From assembly GCF_001949145.1 (NCBI RefSeq), contig NW_019091358.1, positions 2,609,322-2,673,321 on the forward strand: 64,000 nucleotides of DNA. The letters run 5' to 3'. A program made the translations under genes and the position numbers. Positions 39,906-53,900 of this stretch are shown piece by piece (the first letter of the stretch is position 1; each line of letters starts with the position of its first letter). The stretch is from Acanthaster planci (taxonomy: Eukaryota; Echinodermata; Asteroidea; Valvatida; Acanthasteridae). The notes below the pieces were generated by a model. It worked only from the letters and a program-made list of their open reading frames with translations. It did no database searches and was not told where the DNA came from.

Positions 39906-42900
39906 AGGCTACGTCACACGAAATTATTGCAAAGATGCGGCAGACGAACTTGCTGAAGACGTTGTCAATAACTGTGAAGTATCGTACATTGGCAAACTGA
40001 AATCTTGTTGCACAAAGTCGAAACTGGATTCTAGTAAATAATCAAAAGATGGAATCTCACTACAGCATCATTCTTGTTTTCTGCAATGATGTGCATACTC
40101 CAAAATCTGGAACATGTATAAAATGTCCGTCAGTTGAGTTGCAGAGTGCGTTACAATAGCGTTCTTTATTGCCAAGAGCTCTGGAAGCGTCCACGTAAAA
40201 GAATAGCAATGTTCTGCTTTATGTCCCCTGAATTTTGGCATAAATAGCCCTACAGTGCGCCCGGCCCGCTCAGATTTAGAATGGACAGGGCCCTTGGAAA
40301 CCGTACGACGGTATTGCCCAAGATTTCCCGGCAAGAGACCATGGGTATACATGTATACATGTACGACATCGCTGCATTATCTGAAGTCATTTACCCGCAA
40401 ATAAGCATGCTTAATTTGAAGTGCTCTGGTTAATTAGTGATCATTATTATTACTCCAACGTGCATAGCGCATGACCAATTTAATAGAAGGCACTCCAAAC
40501 AAGTGGGGGCAAGGTTAACACTTTTCGCTGGTATCTGACCTTTTTCTGTTATGTACACATGGATACTTTTCTTCGAACGCGCAAAGCTTAATCAGACTCC
40601 CGGTATCCGCATAAGCCACACTGACATCGTCAACGACAAATGGCAGTCGGACACAAAATGGTGGATTTTTGCCAACGCACAAAGCTTGATTGGAATTCTG
40701 TTGTCCACATCATCCGCACAGATGGCTGCGTCAAACAATGACAGTTGGACACAAAATGGTGTCCGCTGTACCATTTCAGTGTTAAAAAAATCAAAACACA
40801 AAAACCATAAACTCCAAGTCCCAACTGACAAATAGTATGATAAAGTTGTGGGAATTGCTTTGATATTCAGGTTTTGAGTTTTATTCGAATATTCAGGCTC
40901 GTTAAAAACTCCCAATATACATGTACAACTATACAGGCTGTCCCTAGTTAGCGGCAATCGTGCGAGATAATTTCCTTCTTAATCTGATTTTAGTACAAAT
41001 CCTGCACAGTTAAATTAAAAAGTCTTTGATTTATACTTATTTACAAAACTGATAAATACAAAACAGTTTTCCGATACATCAGGGAAAAACACGTAACACA
41101 AGCTCTGTCTAAGAAAATGGCGTGTGGCACGAGTCCGAACTCAAGGGTTTGACCAAAAATACACTGGAGATTGGGATGACGGTCAAATTCAACCACGTGT
41201 CACCAAACTCTGATAACACGCACAGCCGGCCATACACGCGTATCTTCATGGAAAATGCAGCTTGTCTGATCCGTTGAGAGACACCAGTCAAAAGTTACGG
41301 TAACTGACAGACACACAACTCTTTTTCCGCAAAGTATGTCACAATGTACGTGAGGTAAACTGGTTGAATGACGTGGTTTTTGTGTTTCCTTTTTTTTGAA
41401 AGGTCCGGTTCATCTGCCATTCCGCTTTTGCTCACACACGTCGTATACCTTCACGAAACGCAAAAACCTCTACCTGCTAGTGTTAACGACCCGTAAGAGC
41501 ATGTTGTGTACAACGCGGTCAATCGGTTAGAACAAACACTTTCGCTGCGAATTGGACTGTCTAAGGGCCGGTTCATACTACAGGCAAACTCGAAAGCAAA
41601 GCAAATTTGACTTCACGAAAGATTTGCAGCAAAATTTCGCCCAAGTTATTGTGTTCATCACTGGCGAATTCGGAGCGCTATTATTTGATCTGACGTCATG
41701 AATTCGTGTTTTTTTGTGTTCCTTTCGCGCCAAGTATGAACTAGCCTCAGCGTGTTGTAGATTTGAATTCGAATGAAATCGCGAAAGGGGAAATATACAG
41801 AAGTGCCAAATATGAAGGCCCGAATGACCAGTGTGCCTATATATCAGTTGAATGCCACGGATTGTCTCTCAAAAGGACTTATTCATCAGCGAATAGTAAA
41901 ACCTGACGTTTTTTTCTCTGTTACTTTGTCGGTGGGCTCAAACGAAAAACAAAAATGCTTTTTGAAAGTTGATCATTTCTTTCCTAACTAACCATTTTTT
42001 TTTCAGTGGCCATCAGGAATTCCTATGAATACATTTTACTTTCGACACGGTGTGCTATGACACATGAACAGTGTGGCTGTGCAAGGAAAAGAAACAATGC
42101 ATACGGTAAATAAAACAAACTTCCACTCAGAAATACTGACGTAACAGAAAGTATCGGTCGACTAACTTGGACAAATCTGACTTCGTTAGAAATCTGTACT
42201 AAAATGCAACAACCACTAAAAAAGATGTAAAACTAAACGCTCGCAGACACCAGTTTGTGAAAGATAGTATCTCAAAGAAAAAAAAGATAATGTACAGTAT
42301 TTACAGCAATTTACAAGAAAAGATGGCGCAGGATATTTCTCGTATCCCGTGACACCATTTGGTATTACCACGGCAATAAGTTAAAAAGGTAATGAGACAA
42401 ATAATACACAAGTTTTTATATAAAAGATACATACATACATGTTTAGCTATCTACCACTCAATATAAGTCGCTGTTCCCCTTCATATCAATTTTAATCTCT
42501 TTACAATTTCAGCCCCGTGAGAAAATAACAAGGCTTCTTGAAGTTTCACTTGGATAATTTTCCTTATAATAAAAAAATTCTTTCTTCACTCTCGTTTACG
42601 GTATACACAACATCGAGGAAATATCCCAACATGCCCGACTGTACACAAATTGTAGCGAAGCACAAAGGATTTTTAGTCACGTGATCTTTGACGGCCAGCG
42701 TTCAATTTACACAGATGTGCGCAATAAACGCGCGCACCTTCTTAGTCTGCCAACATTCTGGCGTACAAGAAACTGCCAGTAGAAATACACAGAGTCAAAA
42801 ATGCACGCGCCTCCATGGACATGGTACGCTTCCTGGTTAGCCTTGCCAGTCATGTTGCCTCACGTGAAAAAACCCTAGGTGTTTGAGTTAACAAATGATG

Positions 42901-43100
42901 GCTTTTGAAGGGATAATATGCGACACTACAAAAGAAAATTACGATAGAACCGTTTGACTTTTACTACCGAATCCAGTGAAATAAGAGTTTCTGAACAGTA
43001 TCCCAAGAAGTTCTCACAAAGTTTAATTTGTTTTTGAGCCCATTTGTCTGTACACCATGTGTTTCCATTCAGAGTGTCTTTTCCCTATGCGACTGCCATC
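39906..43100. other. Intergenic sequence, no gene seen
   Basis: No conserved coding frame. A 20-bp direct repeat (CAGTYGGACACAAAATGGTG) occurs at 40644-40663 and 40742-40761. Additional CACGTG sites lie at about 42677 and 42862. Confidence 0.45.
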
Positions 43101-43103
43101 CAA

Positions 43104-43397
43104 CCATCTCCCTCATGGAGAACCATCTCCCTCATGGAGAACCATCTCCCTCAGGGAGAGCCATCTCTCTCAGGGAAAAACTCTCTCTCAGGGAGAACCA
43201 TCTCTCTCAGGGAGAACCATCTCTCTCAGGGAGAACCATCTCTCCCCGGGAAAACCATCTCTCTCTCAGGGAGAACCATCTCTCTCAAAGAGAACCATCT
43301 CTCCCTGGGGGAACCATCTCTCCCTCAGGGAGAACCATCTCTCCCTCAGGGAGAACCATCTCTCCCTCAGGGAAAACCATCTCTCTCTTAGGGAGAT
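43104..43397. repeat. Palindromic minisatellite, about 15 units of 19-21 bp
   Basis: Tandem units of the form CCATCTCTCYCTCAGGGAGAA. Each unit contains a near-perfect inverted repeat (TCTCCCT-C-AGGGAGA), so single strands can fold into serial hairpins. Unit lengths vary (19, 20, 21), so all three plus-strand frames and at least two minus-strand frames stay open across it. These frames are a by-product of the repeat, not genes. It lies downstream of MAU2. Confidence 0.9.
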
Positions 43398-44237
43398 GAT
43401 TCCGGATATAGGACTCTCCAGTACACTGCCACAAAATTCTACCATGAATAATAATGACTGCAATTGTCAACCCTCAATTTCAGGATGGTTAAACTCAAGA
43501 TCAGCGCAAGATTCCAGAGATATTCTGTGGGAGTGCCTGGACTAGTCACTCTAGCCCAGATCCGAAGTGTTCACTGCTACAGACATTCTGAGAACTGGCC
43601 AATGCTTGCCAACAGAGGGCGCCATACTGATAGTTTATCTCAGGACAATTTTGCCCAAATCAGTCAGTAAATTTCAACGACAAACTGACGAGATTGCCAA
43701 TACGAGGTTCTCGGGGGTAAAATGTAGGCGCTTGGGGGGAATACTTATCTGTTTTCCATAACACATACCATTTGATGATTCACCAAATGTCAGGAATTCA
43801 CGTAATCCCTTATTTTCAAACTGAAATATGTCCCTGAACAACTACTCACTGAAGCGAGAAAAAAAAAATGGAAAGAGTGGTATTTGAGGCAATTCCATTA
43901 TCCTGTAGCAGATGTCTCAAACACAAATGGGTACATCTTATAACACGCACTTGGAACGTCATGAAAAAATACCAGCTAAGATTTGTCAAAAATATTTTCC
44001 AGACTTCACAAATGCATCTAAATTGGCTATGCTTGCTATGCAAGTTCGAATTACAATGGGAGGAAAAAATAATGGAGAAGTCTTCCTGGAGAGGAACTCG
44101 AAAACTGACTTTGCACAAATCTGGGGGTGTCTAGCCAGAGATAAAAGGCAGATTGTTGGGGGTGTCACGTGACAATGGGAGACTTTGAGATGCTGGTGGC
44201 AGAAGACATAACAGTCCTTTTTCACAGTGCTGCGCGT

Positions 44238-44287
44238 GCTCAGAACTATGCACGCATGCTCAGAACCATGGGCACCTGCTCAGAACT
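44238..44287. repeat. Three 20-bp repeats (TGCTCAGAAC)
   Basis: TGCTCAGAAC occurs at 44238, 44258 and 44278, exactly 20 bp apart, with related spacers. A short tandem repeat. Confidence 0.75.
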
Positions 44288-44673
44288 GCTGAACGGGACC
44301 GGTATGTTTGCTGCCATCAAGCATCTCAAAGTTTCCCATTACATGTAAACCGACTACCATTAGCTCTTACACAGAAACGCTTGACAAGAAATGAAGAGAG
44401 ACACGGTTATCAACCAGGTCTGTTCCACAGGACGTACTGAAGAGCATCTTATTTCGGAGTCATTCAGTAAGGAAGGGGGAAAAACGGACTGCCGGTCAAA
44501 AGATTCTTATACAAGTGCAAGGGGAGATTGAAAAATAGGGGGGGGGTACAGACAAGTTCCCCAGTTGGAATTCTGCTGGACTTCTAAAGACAACCTATAT
44601 TTTCTCTTCTAGCAAATCTTCTTGTTCCCTTTTTTTAAAAACTGTATCAAAACATTTCAGATTCTTTCTGGTT

Positions 44674-44679
44674 TTTATT
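44674..44679 (-). other. Candidate MAU2 polyadenylation signal
   Basis: TTTATT on + is AATAAA on the minus strand, about 175 nt after the MAU2 stop codon. It would give a compact 3'UTR. Confidence 0.45.
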
Positions 44680-44852
44680 AGAGAGACTACGGGAAGAAAA
44701 TGCAGTCGAAAAAAGGAAAGTGAAAAAGAAGTAAAAGTTTCTTATCTTGAGAAGAATTGGCACACTTGTCGGATATTTTTGTCTGTTTTTTTTCCCTTTT
44801 TTTTTTTCAAACGGCAAAGGGTTGGGTGTGTGTTGCAGAGCAGAGGCGAGTG

Positions 44853-44918
44853 CTATAAGATACTGGAACTAGCTCCATCCCCCTGAAGTAAATGGATCGG
44901 GCACGGGCCTTCTGTCCA
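44853..44918 (-). CDS. MAU2: MAU2 exon 15 (terminal)
   Basis: 66 bp, acceptor TTTCCCCACAG. It encodes [21 protein letters not shown] then TAG (44853-44855), aligning with the vertebrate C-terminus WTDGPP...SL. Confidence 0.92.
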   Translation of the reverse strand, partial: WTEGPCPIHLLQGDGASSSIL

Positions 44919-47900
44919 CTGTGGGGAAATGAGACAGGTAAAATGTAGACAGTTAATATCAATCACTGATAGGGCCAAGTCAATTCCAATAATTCACTGT
45001 TCGAATATTTGACCTTTGAGTTTGATTGAATATCTGAATATTGGTCTTACCTAGCGGTGGATTGTTGAACAGACCATATACAAAATCAGTTGCAATAACG
45101 TACACAATTCTACATTATAATCACTATGATAGCTTCTCACATCTAGGAGTATCTTCAGCCACGATTTAGCAAGATTTAAGAGACGAACAATACTTCTTGC
45201 TCTGTTGACAATTTCTATTCCATTTAAATTGTTTAATGAACAATTTACTTTTTGCATCAGATTTTATTTAACTTGCAAATGGCTTAATGGTGAGGGTGGA
45301 GCCAAGGTACTGCCACTTCAATTAGGATGACATACGTCCCCGTGACACAAAGAATTGGTTTACTGCACACTGGAGGGTACTGATGGACTCGGGGCAGGCC
45401 TCCTAGCTCATTGTTCTGAGAAATCTGGGGTTAACACCCACCTGTATAAGGTTGTGCTCTGTCTGCTGAGATGATTGGAAGTGGTCTTTGAGGAGCTGTT
45501 GTGAGAAGGAGGTGTGCATCTGGTAGCCGTCTCTCTCCCGCACCGGGTCGCCCTCCAAGTGATACAAATCTGAGGGTGGGGGAAAAGACGGGGCCCAGTG
45601 ATAGCGCCTGCGACTTGAAACAAGCAACGGCTTGACTACACTTCCCCGTGCCTTACAAGAATGGACTGACCTTCAGCAACTTGTCAGAAATACTCCATGA
45701 TTGGCTATTACACAACCAGGTTTTGGAGCCTTAAGGGGACGTCTGGCACAGAAGACTGTTTGATACAGCAGTCTACTATAGGGCACACAGGCCATTGAGG
45801 AACGTGGCCTGGCCCTCTAAATAGCGCCCTCTGCACTTGGTACACCCCTACTATTGTGTCATGTCATGTGTCACATACTTAACTGCCTGCGTGCTCAGCA
45901 GTGTGCACTTGTGTTCACACCGGCAGCCTGCACGACAGCGCTCCAGCACCAGCACCGGTGATGCAAATTAAACAAGTTTATCCACTCACCTCTGAGCAGG
46001 GCCGATGCCCACAGTTGAACGTGCACGTCTGGGATTTTTTCAGCGAGTTGCATGGCTGGTAAGACCATATTCATGCTTTCCTGGAATGAGCATTCCAAGA
46101 CAAGACGTATTTGAGTTTGCTCACAAAAAACAAAAAGGCGGAGTTGCAAACCGAGACGCCAATATAACCGAGAACCCAAATACGTGAAGTTGACATACAT
46201 GTACGTTCCAGTTTTCAAAATCTATTCCTACTGTTGCAAAATTTATGTGACAGTGAGACTCACGTTAGCAAAGCCACTTTTGAGTAACAGGCTTCTGAAA
46301 GAATTTTGCTCCGGGTAAATCAATGGGAACTGTTAACATTGTTCGATCATTTTCATCAGGGTGACAAAAACGACAGAAACGTCAAAACACAGACCTAATC
46401 TTGGTCTTTCTCATGCAAAGCGAAACAAAATGACGGGGGAAAAAATGGCCTTATGACTCATTTTCACGGAGCGGGTCACGAATCTCCAACACAATTTTTG
46501 AAAGTGCTCACACACACTTGTAACATCGCTGAATGGGGGAAAAAACACGTAGCAGGCATGTGAATGTCGTCCAGGAGCAGTAAGACCATGTCTATAGTGC
46601 CTGGCTATGGCTAGCAATAATAAAGTACTCTATGAGGCTAGCGGCTTGAGCCATTTCTCATAGACATGCGTATTATAGAAAGCCATGGCCAAGTCATTTG
46701 GCTACAGCCACACGTGTTCCAGCATTGAGATTAGAGGAACATAAACTACCATAGGTTTTGAGGGGCCCCTGCAACGTAGGGTCTATGGGATACGTCTTTG
46801 CCGACAGGTGCCCCTTAAAGCACCCATTTTTTGTCCTCTCATGGCAAAATATGTCACTTTCCAGATTAATCATACTGATGAAAAGATCATGAAATCAGGA
46901 ACACTCCTGACAAATCTCAACCCTACATGTACGGCGTCTAAAAACACAACTGCTTCATCGATACGTCAGACATTGACTCTCTGTGATCTACCCACCCTTG
47001 TGCTTCCTAAGGAGAGGAATATGTGGCCCAGTAGCACCAGTGAGCAGGCAGTTAATCTATTCAAGTCCTCTTCGTTGGACATCTTTAACGTTTCCCTCAG
47101 GTATCTCCTGGGTTAGGATGTAACAAGGATAAAACATTGACATTATCCAGGCTAAAAACACATCTTTATATAAAAAAGGGGCTGTTTCTTAGAAGCCAAG
47201 GATGTGTTTAGCCAATGGCAATTCCCAAACCTTCAGTGAATGATAACTAAACCACTTCCAAATGGCAGTATTTGGGGCCAAAAAAAGACTTGTGTAAAGG
47301 GTGAAATATATCGGCCACCTTTCAAAATCAAACATCCCACAGATTGACTTTTTGGAGTCACCTGTGCAACATTTCCCACTGCAACCTCGTATAATAAACT
47401 CTCAGAGGTTCCATCACTTTTACAATATTTGCTTCTATTGCAGTGGCCAAGTTGAAGTTCAACTTCCACAACGTGTGTGAACAAAACAAACGGGGTACTG
47501 GATGCGCATACAAGTTTGCCGCCACGCACTCAGGGAACACTCTACGATTTGACCCGTCAACCACCACTGATTGCCAGATTGCCCTCTGGCATAAACCAAG
47601 GCTTTGGATGCTGCTAAACAGGCCACCAGTGACAGAAAATAAATTCTACCTATTAATATCTATTTCCCAACAAAGCTAATACTTCAAACCTCGGGAGAAA
47701 ATGATTATGACCCCCCCGCCCGCCTCAAATATCCTTCAGGATGTTATACTTAGCCAGAAAGCTAAGAAATGACGGTCTAGAAATTTTGTCAATTATCTTT
47801 CTCAGAGGCGTCTGTTTTATTTGCACCCACAAAATGAAACACACAAAGAGGTACATCCCATTTCACTCTCTTCTGTTCAACCTGGCCAAAACTTGCCGTT

Positions 47901-50900
47901 CCACCCGGCCACTCAGCCCACCAGTTCTTCGTGTCCACAAAGCAAGGGATAAACCAATTGCTCCGCACACAGGAAAGCAGCTGCGCCTTTGACGCTAAGA
48001 CTACTAAGTGTCAGGAAGCCGCTGGACAACTAAGGGGACCTACTGTGATGAACCAAAAGTCGGCCCGACGCTGACTTACTTTGCCTCGTTGTATCTCGCT
48101 TGAAAAAACGCCTGCAGACCCTGGACATAGTAGGACGCCGCTCTGAGACTGTGTGAGTTTGTGGGTAACACCTCTGGGTTGATCCGTTCTAATAACGTTA
48201 ATAACTGGACAAGGAGAGCACAAAATAGACACGAATGAAATAGAAATGCTATGGATGGTTGGCTGTCGAGGCGATGTCTAGGGTTAGGCAAAAGCAGTGT
48301 ATGTAGAAAGTTACTATAACTTCAGATTAGAAGCCATTTTGATTCCGAAGTCAACAAGCGCGTTTATGCAGGAAGTGAACAATCACCCCTCTCTGATCTG
48401 TCACGTGTCATGTCACATCAAAGTACATGTACCAATCATTTATTGCCATTTCCTGACAAATTTCTACAACCCCAGGGGCAACAACCCATCATTTTGGAAA
48501 CACAGTGGCACTGTACACCACTCCACGCAGAACTTCACCTGCCAACTCTTTCTGTGTGTGGCTCTGGGTTAGGCTGGAACCATTACCACTGCTTTTAATG
48601 TCACCAGACCATGTTGCACGACCAGCATGTGGAGGACCCTCTTAACCACAACAACGTATTACATTAATGGGAAGCGATTTTTTTCTTTTTTTTCAAAGAC
48701 AAAGTAACAATAGGGTTGAAAATGCAAAAGTTACACGAAATTATATTTTGGTTGCAATGTTATGATTTTGAAAGCTGTCATTCAATTGCACGAAAATATT
48801 TAAATATGTGAAGGGTTCTGTGAGGCACTGAAAAGAAGCCGCATGATTATAAAAAACATTATAAAGAACAGATTCAGCCCTGCTATGGAAATAACAATAA
48901 AAACAAATCCACACTGCCCTATGAATCAGAGTACCTGTGTCCCTGAGCAAGACACTTGATCACATTTAAAGCTAGTTATGGAAAATCACTCATTTCCGGC
49001 CTGCGTAAAGACTGAACCAGCTCTGATGGTAATAGAAACAGTTGTCCACTAACCTCCTGTTGCCTATTGCCAGACCTGAGGTAAACTATTGCCAGATTGA
49101 GGGATGCAAACTGCCACAATTCTGTTTGCGTTGTACTCTGCAGAGACGATAAAAGGAAACTGCTTCATGAATTTCTCTGATTGGTTTAACACAATGGACT
49201 AGTCACGGCATACTGCAAGTCGCCGTGTTGCCTTTGTCTGAAAACAAAGCCGTGTGACTTCCTGCAACACAACTGGAGACCAAGTAGCCGGCGACATCCA
49301 TTTTTTTTTCAAACATTCCCAGAAAGTACAAAACGTTCTGTGCTGATCATAATAGATAGGCGAAGGTACATATTGTTTCCACCTCCTGTGACCTGTAAAC
49401 TGTTCGTACAGTAAATCCAAATTGCCATACACTTGAGGTTCATTCAACACATCACCCCAAAGATTCCCATTGAAAACACCGAAGCTCAGGATACCACAAG
49501 ACACGGGACCGATATGGGCCAATCGAGTTTACTCACCGCCAGAGCTGCAGTGAACTGCGCCTCTGCGCTCTCCATGCAATTCATGGACATTGAGTAGAGC
49601 CCCAGTAACGTGTGAAGCTGGGCTCCGTGTGTCGAAAGTAGCCGTGGGTTCTGTGAACACACCTGGCATGCTTGTGAGATCTGCAACAAGACAAGTTTCA
49701 CACTTTTAAAAGACCAACAAAAATCAGTTGGTTCCATTTGAAGTTTTATCCAATGGCTTGACTGCCACTTTATTTTTCAACTGTTTTTTTTGCCACGAGT
49801 ACCCCGTCTCCTCCATAAAAAAGTCCACAAAAGAAATCAGCATGTCAGACTTATCAAACTAGATTCTCTAAATACTTGCAAGAGACCCTCGATTATTCAC
49901 CCTAACCAATCTGAATCCAACAAGCATATGCATAATTACGATGGTCCCTAGGGGGTTAGAGTTTAATGATGAAAGAGTCAGAATGCTACAAGAGAACCTT
50001 TCACAGGTACCTTTTTAAGTCTTCCTGAATCCAGTGCTTTTTATTTTTAGCTTAGCAAAATTCCAACAAAATTGAAAGAGCCTTTCAGTGCTCAATCTTC
50101 CAGAATGATACCCAACAAGTGGCAGGAAATGTTGAGGTTGACAGATGAACTTAGCGAGCAAACAAGCAAAAGTTGTAGACTTTAAAACCTGCTCGGGGTT
50201 CGGTTAAAGATCAAAGCATTGTGACGCCGAGTTTCAACAGTGTTCAGAAAAAAAGTACCCTGTAACCTCTTTTCTCTGCACCAACGATTCATTCACTGAA
50301 CTCCCAAGCAGCACATCTGTTACAGTTCAACCTGCACCTACTAGTAACTGTGTGGCCTAGTAGTCAGGGTTTGTTAATTCCCGATGCTAGGGTCAGGGGT
50401 TCGAGTCAAGCAGCCGGGCATACACTGTCAATCTGGGCAAGTCATTTTACACCCACTTGTCTCTCTCCACCCAGGAGAATCAATGCCTACCTATGACAGT
50501 GGAAAACAGCCGTCGTGTTTGATTTACTTATTTTTTTGTGAAATAGAAGCATCGAGCTGTCTACTCTCCAGGCAGCTGAGGTGGTTTTGGGAATACATCT
50601 GGGCCCAGTGAGCGGGGACAATAGTGATGCAGCGCCGGACCATCAGTGACCATGGATGTGTGGGCTTTACGAGCCCCGAGATGGACTAAGAGGAGACACC
50701 ATTTTTCTAGCAACGGAGGCTCCTTCGGCGGGAACTGTACAGGTTCACGAACATTCACGACTGGTTCACGAACGACTATGAAATGCAAGCATTATCACAA
50801 AAGGAACACTTCCCATCAACATGGCTCTTGTCAAGTAATGGCGGGGTGCTTCTGCTCAAGCCAGATAAATAAAGATGATTATCACGGTTAGATTCTTGAG

Positions 50901-53900
50901 AAAGACTGACTTTTTTGGAGATGATTTTTTTTCCCCCAGCCTCTTGCGTTCTCACCTCTTGTACGGCCAGCGACTTCTGGCCCATGACCAGACGGCACAT
51001 GATGATGTGCTCCAGCAGCATGAGCTGGAAGGCCGACAGGATGGAATGGGAGTCCAGGATCTTCAGCTTCTCGATCTGCAGCAGGGCCTTGTCGGTGTAC
51101 TTCTGGGCCTTGTCCATGTAGCCCGCTTGCATCGAGTGCATCACCGTGACCTGAGGGGGGAGGGGTCAGGAGGTTTGAAAACATTCAATTGATTCCTTGC
51201 TACTGGGTCTCAGTGGAGAAAAGTGGACAGCGTGGTGTGAGCGGGTACAAGGGCTCTGGTGAATTATAGGCATGTGCCCAATTTATGGAGTATTCAGAAT
51301 ATTTGCTTAGCAGTTTTCAGATTTCACATTCCAAAACTGTGGTTGGTCTCAACTCCTCCGGAAATGAGAAAGAGATTCATGACTTCTTCCGTTGTACAAG
51401 TGGCATGATACTTCATGTATGTGTTACACGTCGGTGACTCACTGTTTGTCATCAGATACATGTTCACCTAGTTTTGCGCTAAAGGTTAGCCGGAATTTAC
51501 TGCACTTGAAGTTAGAATTGAAAGCCCTTGTTATCCCACCACAAATGTATCGTCTTTCAAATTCATTGGGTATTTGAATACTGTATCAAATTCAGAGTCA
51601 AATATTCTTGTATGTGAATCTTTAAACCTGTACAGTACTACAGTGTGTGAGATGCATCATGCATATGCACTGCTACAGGCAAGAGATTGCACTCTGACCT
51701 ACGTCTGAGCTGTGGTGGTCTCGATTACAAGACTTCTCAAACATGACTGAAGATTGTACTCACCAGATACACTAACACACACATGTGCTCCTTCGGTAAC
51801 CAGTGAAACAAGTCTGCTGGATTACTTGAGATGGGTTCTGCAATGAGACAAAAATGAGACACATGGCAAAAACTGAAATTTTCCACGGGCCAATGTGGTG
51901 CCAACCAACCCACACACCGAGTCCGAGTAGAGCTAGAGCCAGCTTCAGATTTTGGAGACAACATGGCTGTTCATTATATGTACTGCACAGTGTGCGGCTA
52001 CTGTCTACCAACTGCCCACATGCACCGGCGCATACACCTGCCACTTTGTTTCCAACAATAGTGACCCTCATGCCACAACTCTCTCTACACCCGGGCTCTG
52101 ATTCCGAGTAAAGCCTCAATCTGGCCGCTTCTGAAGCAACTGGCTGCGGCTGGGCGTAGCACACATCTCTATGGGAAGCAGCTTCAGCCGTCAGCTAGTG
52201 GCTTCCATCGAGGCACGCTGTCTCCACTCACAGCGGTAACTTTTGTACATTGCCTATTTCTTGCTCAATAACAGGGTCTGGTAATAAGCCAATGTGTCCT
52301 TTGATAAGATGCCGACACGTTGATGTGTCTACACGAGCGTGAACTGGTACTGCATGCAGCACGTACATGCCTCTGAGAGTCAGGATACAAGGCAGGAAGC
52401 ATTGTTAAGATAAGAAGTAATGATACACTCCGGCAGATTTGAGGGCACCAGCTGCGCCCACGTAGACATGTTCAAGAGGGCTCCTGACATACGTGTCTTC
52501 AGCCAGCAGTGACACCAACGCTACCAGCACCGGGCTATAAACACATCGAATCCAATTCCCAGTGTTATAGATTTATGTAAAAAGGGGGCTTGTAAATTTT
52601 AAACAAACAATAAGTGCCTGTCCATATGTGTTTCTGTCTGCCCTCTGGACGGGTGGACGGGTGGCTATATGAGACACCCCCTTCGCACCTCAAACTGAGA
52701 CAATAACCCACCAATTTCAAAGGGCTCACCGTCATCTGAATGCAGCATGGTTATCGTCTGTATGGACTGCTGGAGGTTCTTCAGTGCCGTCTTCACACTT
52801 TTTACCTGGAACGGAGGAATAAAAAGCGTTACTGACAGCAAAACGACAGAAATGAACTGATCTCTACAGCTCATGAAGGGCGAACAACCTCACTTGGATT
52901 TGAATCTCGTCAGCTGGAGCTCTTCAACTTTCCGTACATTTCCCATTTAAATCTGCTGTCACACCAAGAACTGGCATACATGTAACTTTGTGGTGCGACT
53001 GAAGAAGAGCTTTGCTGTAAAAAAAAAAAAATTGCGAGACAGAGAGAGGGACTTACCTGGCCAGCCATGAGGTAATGGCAGACTTGTAAGACTAGGAAAT
53101 AAACCTTGAGGGACTCCTTGTTGGTGGCACTGCCGGTGTAGTTGTCAATGATGGACCCGCACATCGACAGCACAGGGTGCACCTCCGCATATTTCTTGTC
53201 TATCAACATCAGCTACAATCCAACATACAAGAGTGTATGGCTTTACTGATTGTCTCCTTCGGATATATTTTTTTTGGGGGGGAGGGGTCAAGTTGATACT
53301 ATCCATCCCCGGCAGCCGGGCGAAGCTACGAGTGCTGACCCTGCTTTTACACAATTAATAGGCAAGGTGAAATGATACGCACTGAAACCTTTTAAAATGC
53401 GTTCCTCTGGTTTACTGCTGACGAAATACTCCACTTTACAACACTTTGCAGACCTTAAATACGTACGCCCTCACTTCCAGCCCCATTGTATTTTCCTACA
53501 AAACATCCTGACGAAAGAAAACCCACTTCTGTTACTGGAGAAGTCTGCCACATGCAACGCAAGGCAAAACACGCAGCAAGATAAACACTAGCCTTGGCAT
53601 TATCCATATTACCCCCTAGGCTCTTGCAGTAAGGAGCATGCTGAACCCAACAAACTCCAACAGATACATGTACTTGTCTATGCACTTGTACATGCAGGTC
53701 ACTGTACCAAACCTGATAAACTCCATCAAAGTGCTCCGTTGGAGTTTGAGTGATATGGTTCGGATGGGTCTATGCAGTATAGGATGACTTGCACTAATAT
53801 ACCAAACCTGATCAAGTATGGTCCAACACTTGGTACAGCAAGCCACACACTGCACACAGTGACCCCTTCACGTCCCAACTCATACAAAATCCAACACGAA

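Noticed and set aside
39656-40041. 82- and 81-aa frames with Cys-rich segments
   Set aside because: They overlap the foldback element, show no zinc-finger spacing I can defend, and have no homology.
43104-43397. CRISPR-like regular repeat
   Set aside because: There are no spacers between repeats, the units abut directly, and the genome is animal.
43028-43545. Three overlapping plus-strand frames of 115-162 aa and two minus-strand frames
   Set aside because: They are read-through of the minisatellite in every frame, with no start context or homology.
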